A DNA stretch of 64,000 bases, from NCBI RefSeq assembly GCF_001687625.2, contig NZ_CP016538.2, positions 592,001 through 656,000 of the forward strand. The letters run 5' to 3'. The DNA comes from Planococcus maritimus. Its GTDB lineage: Bacteria; Bacillota; Bacilli; Bacillales_A; Planococcaceae. The notes under the pieces were generated by a model that was not told the DNA's origin, searched no databases, and saw nothing but the letters and a program-made list of their open reading frames with translations. The translations under genes and the position numbers were made by a program. Below are positions 35,047 through 42,755 of this stretch, in pieces; position 1 is the stretch's first letter; each line of letters begins with the position of its first letter.

Positions 35047-35260
35047 CGGTTCCTGGTAGAGACCCTTAAGCCGTATTCTTAAGGTTATACAGATAGATTA
35101 TGGGGTTACTTACTTTAGCTAGCTTACTATATGGAACGGATTAGTGCAAGAACATTTGCTGTAGATGTCAGACCTCTAGTGGAGAAATGAAACTTAATTC
35201 CAATTGAGCCGTAGAATATACTACCGCAAAATAATCGGTCCACACGAAAGGAATGAGTCG

Positions 35261-35431
35261 ATGAAAACGATCGGTTATACGTTTCTCATGCTGGGCCTCG
35301 TATTCTCTATCCTCAGCTTCACGGGCGACCAGTCGCCGGCACTCGGCCTGATTTTTATATCAGTCGGTATCACCTATTTCTTTTTGGAGGACGAGGACGA
35401 GCAAGATGAGAAGGACGAAAGTAATTCTTAA
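35261..35431 (+). CDS. Small membrane protein, 56 aa
   Basis: Two hydrophobic segments (IGYTFLMLGLVFSILSF and ALGLIFISVGITYFFL) are followed by an acidic tail (EDEDEQDEKDESNS). AAAGGAATG precedes the ATG. It lies upstream of the two-component genes but is separated from them by a hairpin terminator. Confidence 0.68.
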   Translation: MKTIGYTFLMLGLVFSILSFTGDQSPALGLIFISVGITYFFLEDEDEQDEKDESNS

Positions 35432-35474
35432 GATTTTCCACTATTTCCAACCAACAGCTAGTCACTTTCAGCGA

Positions 35475-35522
35475 AAGCCTGTATCGTAGATGATAACAAA
35501 TCTACCGGTACCGGCTTTTTTC
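35475..35522 (+). terminator. Rho-independent terminator
   Basis: AAAGCC...TAGAT pairs with ATCTA...GGCTTT, with an internal mismatch, followed by T6. Confidence 0.72.
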
Positions 35523-35548
35523 ATTTCAACAGGAATAGGGGAATACAG

Positions 35549-36232
35549 ATGAACATACTCGTAGTCGAAGACGACCGGACGATCGCTTCCGGCCTGACAT
35601 ATTCGCTCGAACAAGAAGGCTTCACCACGGTGTTATGCCACACGGCAAAAGACGCCACCGCAGCGATCGAAGGGCAACTCTCGGCAATCGATTTATGCCT
35701 CTTCGATTTGTCCTTGCCCGATGGCAACGGCTATGACTTATGCGCGCTCGTCAAAAAGAAAAGCGACATCCCGGTCATTTTCCTGACGGCGTTCGACGAT
35801 GAAGTGAACGTTGTCATGGGGCTCGATATGGGCGCGGACGATTACATCACCAAACCGTTCCGCGTGCGTGAACTCATGTCGCGCATCAATTCCGTATTGC
35901 GCCGCTACCAGCGCAATGCGCCGCCAAAGACCGTCGTTGAACTGGGCGACGTTCAGATCAACACATCAGATGGCAAAGTCCATAAAGCGGGCAATGAAGT
36001 TCTCCTCACTGCACTGGAATATCGCCTACTGCTCATTTTCGCGAATCACTTAGGCCAAGTGCTGACAAGAGCGCAATTGCTCGACCGCATCTGGGACGTC
36101 GGCGGCGATTTTGTCAACGACAATACGCTGACAGTCTACATCAAACGCTTGCGCGAAAAACTAGAAGACGACCCAGCTCGTCCCGAACTCATCAAAACAG
36201 TCCGCGGCATGGGCTATAAGGCGGGTGAGTAA
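35549..36232 (+). CDS. OmpR-family response regulator
   Basis: This 227-residue protein has D8/D9 and phosphoacceptor D53 (LCLFDLSLPDGNGYDL) in the receiver. Its winged helix carries LTALEYRLLLIFANHLGQVLTRAQLLDRIWDVGGDFVNDNTLTVYIKRLREKLEDDP, which is the BceR/VirR-like subgroup. It is followed two bases later by a histidine kinase with a very short extracytoplasmic loop, the usual arrangement for regulators of ABC transporters. The tandem GTCAC operator at 37732-37758 is a candidate target. Confidence 0.92.
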   Translation: MNILVVEDDRTIASGLTYSLEQEGFTTVLCHTAKDATAAIEGQLSAIDLCLFDLSLPDGNGYDLCALVKKKSDIPVIFLTAFDDEVNVVMGLDMGADDYITKPFRVRELMSRINSVLRRYQRNAPPKTVVELGDVQINTSDGKVHKAGNEVLLTALEYRLLLIFANHLGQVLTRAQLLDRIWDVGGDFVNDNTLTVYIKRLREKLEDDPARPELIKTVRGMGYKAGE

Positions 36233-36234
36233 AG

Positions 36235-37239
36235 ATGCTGCGCAACCGTGAAATCCGTTTGCTGCTCGCCGCGCTCCTCACCATCAGTGCACTCGGCACG
36301 ATTCTCTCAGCTATTTTTGTTTCCGCTATGTCTGCTTGGTTCGTGCTCGGCGTATCGCTATTGCTAAGTGCAACGGCGATCACTTTCACCTGGTGGCGCT
36401 ACCGGGAAATCGAGCGCTTGTCTGGATTTCTCCAACAAATTAGCAGCGGCGATTTTCAGCTCGACGTACGCGATAACCGCGAAGGCGAGCTGAGCCTGCT
36501 CAAAACGCAAATTTACAAAGTAACGAAAATGCTGTCGGAACGCGGCGCACTTCTCACTGAAGACAAAGGCAAGCTGACCAACGCCATTTCGGATATTTCT
36601 CATCAATTAAAAACGCCGCTCACCTCGATGATGGTCATGGCGGACCTTTTGCGCGACAGCAATTTGAGTGATGCCAAACGCACCGAATTCATCCGCAACC
36701 TCCACATTCAGCTCGAGCGCATGGACTGGCTCGTATCGTCACTATTGAAACTATCGAAGATCGATGCCGGCACGATTCATTTCAAGAAAGACCGGATCCC
36801 GGTATCAAAGCTCATCGAAAAAGCGATCGAACCTTTGCTTATCCCGATGGACATCAATATGCAGGAACTCGAAATCGAAGGCGACCCGGAAGCCAAATTC
36901 AATGGTGACCTTAATTGGACGACCGAAGCAGTCATCAATATTTTGAAAAACTGCGTCGAGCATACCGGAGAAGGCGGAACACTCACCATCCGCTACAGCG
37001 AAAACGCGCTGTATACGGGTATCCAAATTGAAGACAGCGGCAGTGGCATTTCCAAAAAAGATTTGCCCTATATCTTCAAGCGCTTCTATAAAGGCGAAAA
37101 CGCGGGCGACGACTCGGTCGGCATCGGCCTCGCCATGGCCTATAGCATCATCACCAGCCAAAGCGGCGACATCGAAGTCGCCAGCACACCGGGCGAAGGC
37201 ACCCGCTTTCATATCAAATTCTACAAGCAGGTGATCTAG
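36235..37239 (+). CDS. Sensor histidine kinase, intramembrane-sensing type
   Basis: This 334-residue protein has two closely spaced TM helices (about 8-30 and 34-55) with almost no extracytoplasmic loop. A HAMP-like linker follows, then H123 in ISHQLKTPLTSM, N in AVINILKNCVEH, DSGSGI and GIGLAM. Kinases of this shape usually sense through a partner ABC transporter; the FtsX-type transporter 0.9 kb downstream is the natural candidate. Confidence 0.9.
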   Translation: MLRNREIRLLLAALLTISALGTILSAIFVSAMSAWFVLGVSLLLSATAITFTWWRYREIERLSGFLQQISSGDFQLDVRDNREGELSLLKTQIYKVTKMLSERGALLTEDKGKLTNAISDISHQLKTPLTSMMVMADLLRDSNLSDAKRTEFIRNLHIQLERMDWLVSSLLKLSKIDAGTIHFKKDRIPVSKLIEKAIEPLLIPMDINMQELEIEGDPEAKFNGDLNWTTEAVINILKNCVEHTGEGGTLTIRYSENALYTGIQIEDSGSGISKKDLPYIFKRFYKGENAGDDSVGIGLAMAYSIITSQSGDIEVASTPGEGTRFHIKFYKQVI

Positions 37240-37254
37240 CGCCTGCTTTTTTCT
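37227..37254 (+). terminator. Terminator overlapping the kinase stop
   Basis: AAGCAGG pairs with CCTGCTT, followed by T-rich sequence. Confidence 0.6.
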
Positions 37255-37260
37255 TTGGAA

Positions 37261-37297
37261 TGAAAAAACAGAAACTCCGCATCCGTGGAATTTCTGT
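37261..37297 (-). terminator. Terminator of the 37.3-37.6 kb gene
   Basis: On the minus strand ACAGAAATTCC pairs with GGAGTTTCTGT around a GC loop, followed by T5. Confidence 0.65.
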
Positions 37298-37324
37298 TCA
37301 GTATTTTATAGTTAAAATCAGCGG

Positions 37325-37555
37325 TCATCCCGAGGTGCTATTAAACCACCAAACGACCAGCGCTATACTGACAACGCCCCAAGCCGTCACGCTCCATACC
37401 CATAAAACTAAGTGCTTGGTATCTTTAGAAGTTTCCTCGGTGTCTGGATTTTCTTTAACATGCGCGAGCTTCGCCTCCATGCGTTTTTTCATCGAAAGGA
37501 ATACAAGCAATCCGATGAGGATGAATCCAATCATGAACCACAACAAGAAATCCAC
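37325..37555 (-). CDS. Small two-helix membrane protein, 76 aa
   Basis: An N-terminal helix (FLLWFMIGFILIGLLVFLSM) is followed by a charged linker (KKRMEAKLAHVKENPDTEETSKDTKH) and a C-terminal helix (LVLWVWSVTAWGVVSIALVVWWF). AGGAGGAG precedes the ATG. It lies, oppositely oriented, between the two-component genes and the ABC transporter; its role is unknown. Confidence 0.7.
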   Translation of the reverse strand: MDFLLWFMIGFILIGLLVFLSMKKRMEAKLAHVKENPDTEETSKDTKHLVLWVWSVTAWGVVSIALVVWWFNSTSG

Positions 37556-37731
37556 GTTATCTCCTCCTCTATATGAGAGAGTTGTTTCAATTCAAATCTG
37601 TGAAAACAAACTAAGTCGAATAAGAGTATTGATAATTAAATTGTAACATGAAATCAATAACTGGAAATTACCTTCCATTTTTAAAAGAGCTAGAATAGAT
37701 CCTTACCTAATTTTCCTTAAGTGACTAGATT

Positions 37732-37758
37732 GTCACTTGAAAGTCACCGGGCAGTCAT
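37732..37758 (+). promoter_or_regulatory. Tandem GTCAC operator (11-bp period) for an OmpR-type regulator
   Basis: GTCAC, GTCAC and GTCAT start at 37732, 37743 and 37754, so they repeat every 11 bp with 6-bp spacers. One-helical-turn direct repeats are the classic pattern for tandem OmpR-family dimers. A TATACT -10 box follows at 37769-37774 with no good -35, as expected of an activator-dependent promoter. The likely regulator is the adjacent response regulator (inference). Confidence 0.72.
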
Positions 37759-37768
37759 GAATCCTCTC

Positions 37769-37774
37769 TATACT
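37769..37774 (+). promoter_or_regulatory. Predicted -10 element of the ABC transporter operon
   Basis: TATACT is located 10 bp after the last GTCAT half-site. Transcription from here would give a leader of about 335 nt containing the 37929-38052 repeat. Confidence 0.55.
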
Positions 37775-37928
37775 AAAGTTATGTAAGACGATCTGGTGTT
37801 GGGGAAAGAACATCTTATCTGATTGAAGTGAATTTATTTTACACATAACTTAGTTGCACAGCGGATTCAAAGAGAGTAGTGGAGCGACATTGAATCGCTT
37901 CAGGCATATTTTTAATTGGAAGGTTCAA

Positions 37929-38052
37929 AGAGATGTGGAGCAAAACGGCGCAGACTCCTTGGGGATTAGCGAAGTGCTGAAATCCATTCGGGCGCTAGTC
38001 CGAATTAGTTCAGCGCAAGCCCCCAGGAAAGCAAGCCGTTTTGCGGAATATC
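37929..38052 (+). repeat. Dispersed repeat, inverted copy 2 of a pair
   Basis: Matches 34796-34919 on the opposite strand over about 124 bp with few differences. It lies in the leader of the ABC transporter genes; an inner palindrome (ATTCGGGCGCTAGTCCGAAT) and the paired ends predict a long stem-loop in the transcript. Confidence 0.88.
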
Positions 38053-38120
38053 GTTTGCAATGAAATCTCCAAAATATGTTTAATTCATTCATAAACAGTA
38101 ACCAAACGGAGGGTACACTC

Positions 38121-38804
38121 ATGACAATCATGGAAGTAAAAAACTTATCAAAAGTATACGGCAAGGACGAAATGGCGGTCACCGCACTCGCCGACGTGTC
38201 GTTCACGGTCAACAAAGGCGAATTCATCTGCATCATCGGGCCATCGGGTTCCGGCAAATCGACATTGCTGCATTTGCTCGGCGGCGTCGACCGCCCGACC
38301 AGCGGCAATGTGTCGATCGACGGCACGGATATCTACAAGCTCGACGAAACGCAGCTCGCCATTTTCCGCCGCCGCCAAATCGGCTTGATCTACCAGTTCT
38401 ATAACTTGATCCCGATTTTGACGGTCGAAGAAAACATCACCTTGCCAATGCTGCTCGACGAACAGCGCGTCGACAAACATCAATTCCGCAAAATCTCCGA
38501 AGCACTCGGGCTCGACCAACGACTCAACCATTTGCCGAACCAATTATCCGGCGGCCAACAGCAGCGCGTCTCAATCGGCCGTGCGCTCGTCAGCAATCCA
38601 GCGATTATGCTGGCGGACGAGCCGACCGGAAACTTAGATAGTAAAAACAGCGAGGAAATCATGGAACTTCTCAAGATGTTCAACAAAACCTTCAAGCAGA
38701 CCTTGATTGTCATCACGCACGATGAGCGCATCGCCTTGCAAGCCGACCGCGTCATTTCTATTGAAGACGGCAAAATCGCCAAAGACGAGGTCATCCGCTC
38801 ATGA
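38121..38804 (+). CDS. ABC transporter ATP-binding protein (LolD/MacB type)
   Basis: This 227-residue protein uses the ATG at 38121 with ACGGAGGG upstream. Walker A is GPSGSGKST, the signature is LSGGQQQRVSIGRAL, Walker B is AIMLADEPTGNLDS, and the H-loop is VITHD. This is the LolD/MacB/BceA subfamily that powers FtsX-fold permeases. Its stop overlaps the permease start by ATGA. Confidence 0.93.
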   Translation: MTIMEVKNLSKVYGKDEMAVTALADVSFTVNKGEFICIIGPSGSGKSTLLHLLGGVDRPTSGNVSIDGTDIYKLDETQLAIFRRRQIGLIYQFYNLIPILTVEENITLPMLLDEQRVDKHQFRKISEALGLDQRLNHLPNQLSGGQQQRVSIGRALVSNPAIMLADEPTGNLDSKNSEEIMELLKMFNKTFKQTLIVITHDERIALQADRVISIEDGKIAKDEVIRS

Positions 38805-41386
38805 ACATCGTCAATAAAGTCACCGTCCGCCACTTGAAGGAAAACAAACGGCGCTCACTCGTCACGATCATCGGCGTCATTATTTCCGTCGCTATGATCA
38901 CTGCAGTTGCAACGCTTGGGGTGTCGTTTCTCGATTTATTGATTCGTGAGGATATCGAGCGCAATGGCGAATGGCATGTCGAGTATCAAGAGGCAAACAC
39001 CCAACAGCTCCAAGCGATCGAGCAAGACGCCAATACCGAACAGCTCATCGTCACAAAGGACGGCTTCGCTGACCTTGAAAACCCGACAACCGACTCCAAG
39101 CACTACTTTTATTTTCGCCAGTTCGAAGCACAAGGAATGGAACATTTTCCGATTGCGCTCACAGAAGGGCGCTTGCCTGAAAACGCCAATGAAGTCGTCA
39201 TCTCAGAAACTGTGAACAATAGCTCTGAAGAGTCCTATGAAATTGGCGACAGCTTGACTGCCGGTGTTGGCGAACGCATGCACAGCTTGGAAGACCGCAA
39301 GCTGTCAGAGTTTGACTCCTTGCAGTTCGGGGAAGGCGACACAATTAACGAAGAAATAGTCAACGCAACCGAGCAAACTTTCGACATCGTCGGCATCATC
39401 GAGCAACCGGGCTGGGAAGCATCCTGGCTGCCGGTAGTGAGCGTTATCGGATTGACCGATACAACGAATGCCGCAGCGGATGAGACATTCAACGGCTATG
39501 TCGTCGCTTCTAAAATCAATACCGACTTATTTGACGACGCTAAGGCATTTGCCAAAGAACAAGGCATTCCGTCAGTCGATTTCAATTCGGATCTTCTGCG
39601 CTATTATGGCGCGACACAAAACGATAATTTGCGGGCGACCTTGTTCTCGCTCGCCGGTATCATTATGGGGATTGTTGTCATTGGCTCGGTCGCACTCATT
39701 TACAACGCATTCGCCATCAGCGTCTCCGAACGCGCTCGTCATCTCGGCATGCTCGCAAGCGTCGGGGCGACGAAACGGCAGAAACGCAACTCGGTGTTTT
39801 TCGAAGGGGCTATCATCGGAGCCATCAGCATCCCACTCGGCATTCTCGCAGGGATCGCTGGTATTTGGCTGACCTTCCAGTTTATCAATGCCTTCTTGCA
39901 AGACGCGCTCAATGTCGAGCAACAGCTAGAAGTCGTTGTCACCCCGATGATGCTCGTTGTCGCGATCGGCGTCTCGGCACTAACGATTTTGATTTCGACT
40001 TATATGCCGGCGCAAAAAGCGTCGAAGATTTCTGCGATCGACGCCATCCGCCAAACGCAAGATATTAAACTGACCGGGAAAGCCGTCAAGACTTCGAAAT
40101 GGGTGCGCAAGCTGTTCGGTTTGGAAGCAGAAATCGGCTTGAAAAATTTGAAGCGCAATCGCAAGCGCTATTTGGCGACCGTGTTCTCCCTGGTCATTTC
40201 GATTGTCTTGTTCCTGTCGGTAACGTATTTCACCAACAACTTGAAAACTTCGCTTGAAATGACCCAAAGCGATTTGCAATACGATATTCAATTGTATGGC
40301 GGGGAGTTGGATGAAGAGAGTTTCGCGCAATATGAAAACCTTCCTGAAGTAACCGAAGCAGGCTTTATTCGGCAAGCACAAGTTGAGATAATGGTCGCTC
40401 AAGACGGGCTGCCGGATGTCTTAAACGAGCAAGTCGAACGGGGAGAGATTTTACTAGAAGACGATAAACTGCGCTACTATGCTTCGGTCTATGCAATGGA
40501 TCAGGAAAACTTTGAACAGTATGCAGAACAAGTCGGCGTGGATGCGTCGAGCTTCGGACAGGAAACACCACGCGCCATCGTCATCGACGAAGTGGTCTAC
40601 CAGAACGGGATAACGGGTACCATCGATGAGACGAAGACCATCAAAGCAGAAGCAGGTGAGACTTTGGAGCTGCTCAGCAGTTCCATCAGCGAGACCGGTC
40701 AGGAAATCGAACCGGAAGTGCTCGCAAATGTCGAAATTGCTGCATTGACCGACCAAGTACCAACCGGTGTTTCAACTGCCTACCCGGGCGGTGTCGATCT
40801 GATTGTTCCGATGGATGCACTAGATGAACTCGGCTTTATTGCTGAAGAGACTTCACCAGTCATTTCGCTTACGACGAGCGACCCGATGAAAACAGAAGCG
40901 GAAATCCTGGAAGTGGACGAAGCGGGCGTCAGCATCATGAATGTCTTCCAGCAGCGCCAGCAGCAGGAACAATTGATTTTGCTTATGTCGGTATTCACTT
41001 ACGGATTCATCACGCTCATCTCGCTGATTTCCGTTGCGAACATCTTCAACACCATCTCGACAAGCATTCAATTGCGCAAACGGGAATTCGCCATGCTGCG
41101 CTCTGTCGGCATGACACCGAAAGGCTTCAACAAGATGATCCGCTACGAAAGCTTGTTTTATGGCGTCAAAGCGCTTGTCTACGGTCTGCCGATCAGTTTT
41201 GCCGCGATGCTTGCGATGCACTTTGCACTGGGCCAGACCTTGAGTTACGGCTTTGCGGTGCCATGGGGCAGTGTCGCCTTTGTCATCGTCGTCATTTTCT
41301 TGATCGTCGGCGCGGCGATGCTGTACTCGATTGCTAAGATTAAAAACGACAACATCATTGAAAGCTTGAAACAGGAAAATGCATAA
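38801..41386 (+). CDS. FtsX-fold ABC transporter permease (861 aa)
   Basis: N-terminal TM1 is followed by a large periplasmic-type domain (about residues 45-265), then an FtsX three-helix unit (about 275-410, with ISVSERARHLGMLASVGATKRQKRNSVFFEGAIIGAISIP). A linker (KTSKWVRKLFGLEAEIGLKNLKRNRKRYLATVFSLV) leads to a second extracellular domain (about 480-715) and a second FtsX unit (QLRKREFAMLRSVGMTPKGFNKMIRYES). It is a mechanotransducing Type VII-like permease, probably for peptide-antibiotic sensing or resistance, or lipid transfer. Its partner is the ATPase and the likely regulator the upstream two-component pair. Confidence 0.9.
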   Translation: MNIVNKVTVRHLKENKRRSLVTIIGVIISVAMITAVATLGVSFLDLLIREDIERNGEWHVEYQEANTQQLQAIEQDANTEQLIVTKDGFADLENPTTDSKHYFYFRQFEAQGMEHFPIALTEGRLPENANEVVISETVNNSSEESYEIGDSLTAGVGERMHSLEDRKLSEFDSLQFGEGDTINEEIVNATEQTFDIVGIIEQPGWEASWLPVVSVIGLTDTTNAAADETFNGYVVASKINTDLFDDAKAFAKEQGIPSVDFNSDLLRYYGATQNDNLRATLFSLAGIIMGIVVIGSVALIYNAFAISVSERARHLGMLASVGATKRQKRNSVFFEGAIIGAISIPLGILAGIAGIWLTFQFINAFLQDALNVEQQLEVVVTPMMLVVAIGVSALTILISTYMPAQKASKISAIDAIRQTQDIKLTGKAVKTSKWVRKLFGLEAEIGLKNLKRNRKRYLATVFSLVISIVLFLSVTYFTNNLKTSLEMTQSDLQYDIQLYGGELDEESFAQYENLPEVTEAGFIRQAQVEIMVAQDGLPDVLNEQVERGEILLEDDKLRYYASVYAMDQENFEQYAEQVGVDASSFGQETPRAIVIDEVVYQNGITGTIDETKTIKAEAGETLELLSSSISETGQEIEPEVLANVEIAALTDQVPTGVSTAYPGGVDLIVPMDALDELGFIAEETSPVISLTTSDPMKTEAEILEVDEAGVSIMNVFQQRQQQEQLILLMSVFTYGFITLISLISVANIFNTISTSIQLRKREFAMLRSVGMTPKGFNKMIRYESLFYGVKALVYGLPISFAAMLAMHFALGQTLSYGFAVPWGSVAFVIVVIFLIVGAAMLYSIAKIKNDNIIESLKQENA

Positions 41387-41390
41387 CGAA

Positions 41391-41424
41391 AAAGCGCTCT
41401 GCCAGCTGGCGGAGCGCTTTTTTT
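41391..41424. terminator. Bidirectional terminator
   Basis: AAAAGCGCTCTGCCAG pairs with CTGGCGGAGCGCTTTT, with A- and T-runs. It lies between the permease and the convergent small gene. Confidence 0.88.
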
Positions 41425-41435
41425 TGTATGGAGAC

Positions 41436-41726
41436 TTAAATTCTGCGAACAGCGTCTTTCTTACGAAAAATGCCCATCAATAAAATGATCAAACCGACGA
41501 TAAACGTGCTTGGATATAGTATGGCGAGCATCGCCACTGCAGCCCAGCCGCTTTGTTCATAATGCGCATAACCCATACTGACGAGCCAAGAAAACAGCGG
41601 GCAAATGACGAACATCGTTGTGACGCCCCAAATGATGTATTTGCCTTTGCGCGAATAGCCCTTGCCAAGCTGATAAGCGAGAAGCAGCGAGACAAGCAAG
41701 ATGCCACTGGCGGCAAGATATTCCAT
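41436..41726 (-). CDS. Small three-helix membrane protein, 96 aa
   Basis: The ATG at 41726 has AAGGAGG upstream, unlike the longer in-frame start at 41756. Three hydrophobic segments are seen (YLAASGILLVSLLLAYQLG, YIIWGVTTMFVICPLFSWLVSMGY, AAVAMLAILYPSTFIVGLIILLMGIF). The family is not recognised. Confidence 0.68.
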   Translation of the reverse strand: MEYLAASGILLVSLLLAYQLGKGYSRKGKYIIWGVTTMFVICPLFSWLVSMGYAHYEQSGWAAVAMLAILYPSTFIVGLIILLMGIFRKKDAVRRI

Positions 41727-41905
41727 ATCGAATAGCCTCCTTATGGTGGATGCCAATCTGAGATGAGGTTCTGTTTAGTTGAATTCATTTTAACACAAAT
41801 TCCCAATTGTTGAAATTCTGCTTGAATATCATTCCGCTATCTTATTGGAAAGGTTTCCAAGTATTCCCTGAGGGTAACAGGAGAATAGAGCTGGGAGGAG
41901 AAAAA

Positions 41906-42130
41906 ATGAACAATCGATTAAAACATGCTTTATGGGTGATCCCCACTTATGGCGTAATTGCCTTTATTATTGGTTACATTGTAGAAGGAGAACCTGTTTG
42001 GAATCTGGTCATCAGTTCCGCCCTTGGTGGATTTCTTATTTCTGTATTTGTTTTACCTCGTACGGAAAAGAAACGCCTAGAGAAAGACAAGAAGTCACAA
42101 ACCAGCTTGGAGGATAACCGGAATGATTAA
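41906..42130 (+). CDS. Small two-helix membrane protein, 74 aa
   Basis: GGGAGGAG precedes the ATG. Two helices (ALWVIPTYGVIAFIIGYIV and WNLVISSALGGFLISVFVL) are followed by a basic tail (RTEKKRLEKDKKSQ). It overlaps the next gene by 8 bp. The overall pattern matches that of its neighbour (helix-GDP/GEP-W-helix-basic tail), so the two are probably paralogues. Confidence 0.7.
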   Translation: MNNRLKHALWVIPTYGVIAFIIGYIVEGEPVWNLVISSALGGFLISVFVLPRTEKKRLEKDKKSQTSLEDNRND

Positions 42131-42329
42131 CCTTGCAGTAAAGGCGATTTCATGGGCAGTGGTATACGGCGCTATCGCGTTTTTTGTCAGCTACATACTC
42201 GGTGGCGATCCGGGCTGGGTCTTCTTTATCGGTTCTTTGATAGCCGGATTCATCGTGTACAGTGTGCTGCGCCCAACCGTCCAGAACAAGCGCCACAAGA
42301 AACAACAGAGAATGGGTGAACGAATTTGA
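42123..42329 (+). CDS. Small two-helix membrane protein, 68 aa (paralogue of upstream gene)
   Basis: Helices AISWAVVYGAIAFFVSYILGGDPGW and FFIGSLIAGFIVYSVLR are followed by a Lys/Arg-rich tail. The local match with the upstream gene is VIPTYGVIAFIIGYIVEGEPVWN versus WAVVYGAIAFFVSYILGGDPGWV. GGAGG sits before the ATG inside the upstream gene. Confidence 0.7.
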   Translation: MINLAVKAISWAVVYGAIAFFVSYILGGDPGWVFFIGSLIAGFIVYSVLRPTVQNKRHKKQQRMGERI

Positions 42330-42565
42330 GCTGGCCTGAAATTAAAGAACATCTGACAGAGCCGATCTTTTCAAAGAAAAAAGACCCGATGCTCTTTTTC
42401 CCCTTAGTATTTCTCTTCACTTGGCTCGGGACAGTCGTTTACCAAAGAACCGGCATTTCTTATGCTGAATACATATTGTGGCTAATTCCGATCGCCCTCT
42501 TTTTTTCTTTCTTATACATTTTATTGATTATCTGGCTGAAAAAGAAACGAGCGAAAAACAAATAA
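42326..42565 (+). CDS. Small two-helix membrane protein, 79 aa
   Basis: Starts at a TTG that overlaps the upstream stop (TTGA). Two helices (LFFPLVFLFTWLGTVVYQ and YILWLIPIALFFSFLYILLIIWL) are followed by KKKRAKNK. It is the third gene of a tight three-gene operon of tiny membrane proteins with basic C-termini. The function is unknown; such groups are sometimes immunity or regulatory proteins. Confidence 0.65.
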   Translation: MSWPEIKEHLTEPIFSKKKDPMLFFPLVFLFTWLGTVVYQRTGISYAEYILWLIPIALFFSFLYILLIIWLKKKRAKNK

Positions 42566-42576
42566 TGATCTATCCG

Positions 42577-42609
42577 AAAAGCGTCGATCGCTACTAGATC
42601 GGCGTTTTC
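42577..42609 (+). terminator. Rho-independent terminator
   Basis: GTCGATC pairs with GATCGGC within an AAAA...TTTT-flanked stem after the three-gene membrane operon. Confidence 0.65.
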
Positions 42610-42755
42610 ATTATGGATTCTAATTGAACAGGCAGGCTGATTGAACTGGCTTATGTCCATGATAAAAATAATTTATCCCACACCCCAAAAAACTATTCTC
42701 CAAATGAGCAGTAAGTGCTATTATATGTAAGATATTCCAAATGGAAAGGGAGAAA

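Noticed and set aside
34728..35260. Additional gene in the gap upstream of the MFS gene
   Set aside because: Only the inverted repeat and a long hairpin are present; frames are short and without start signals.
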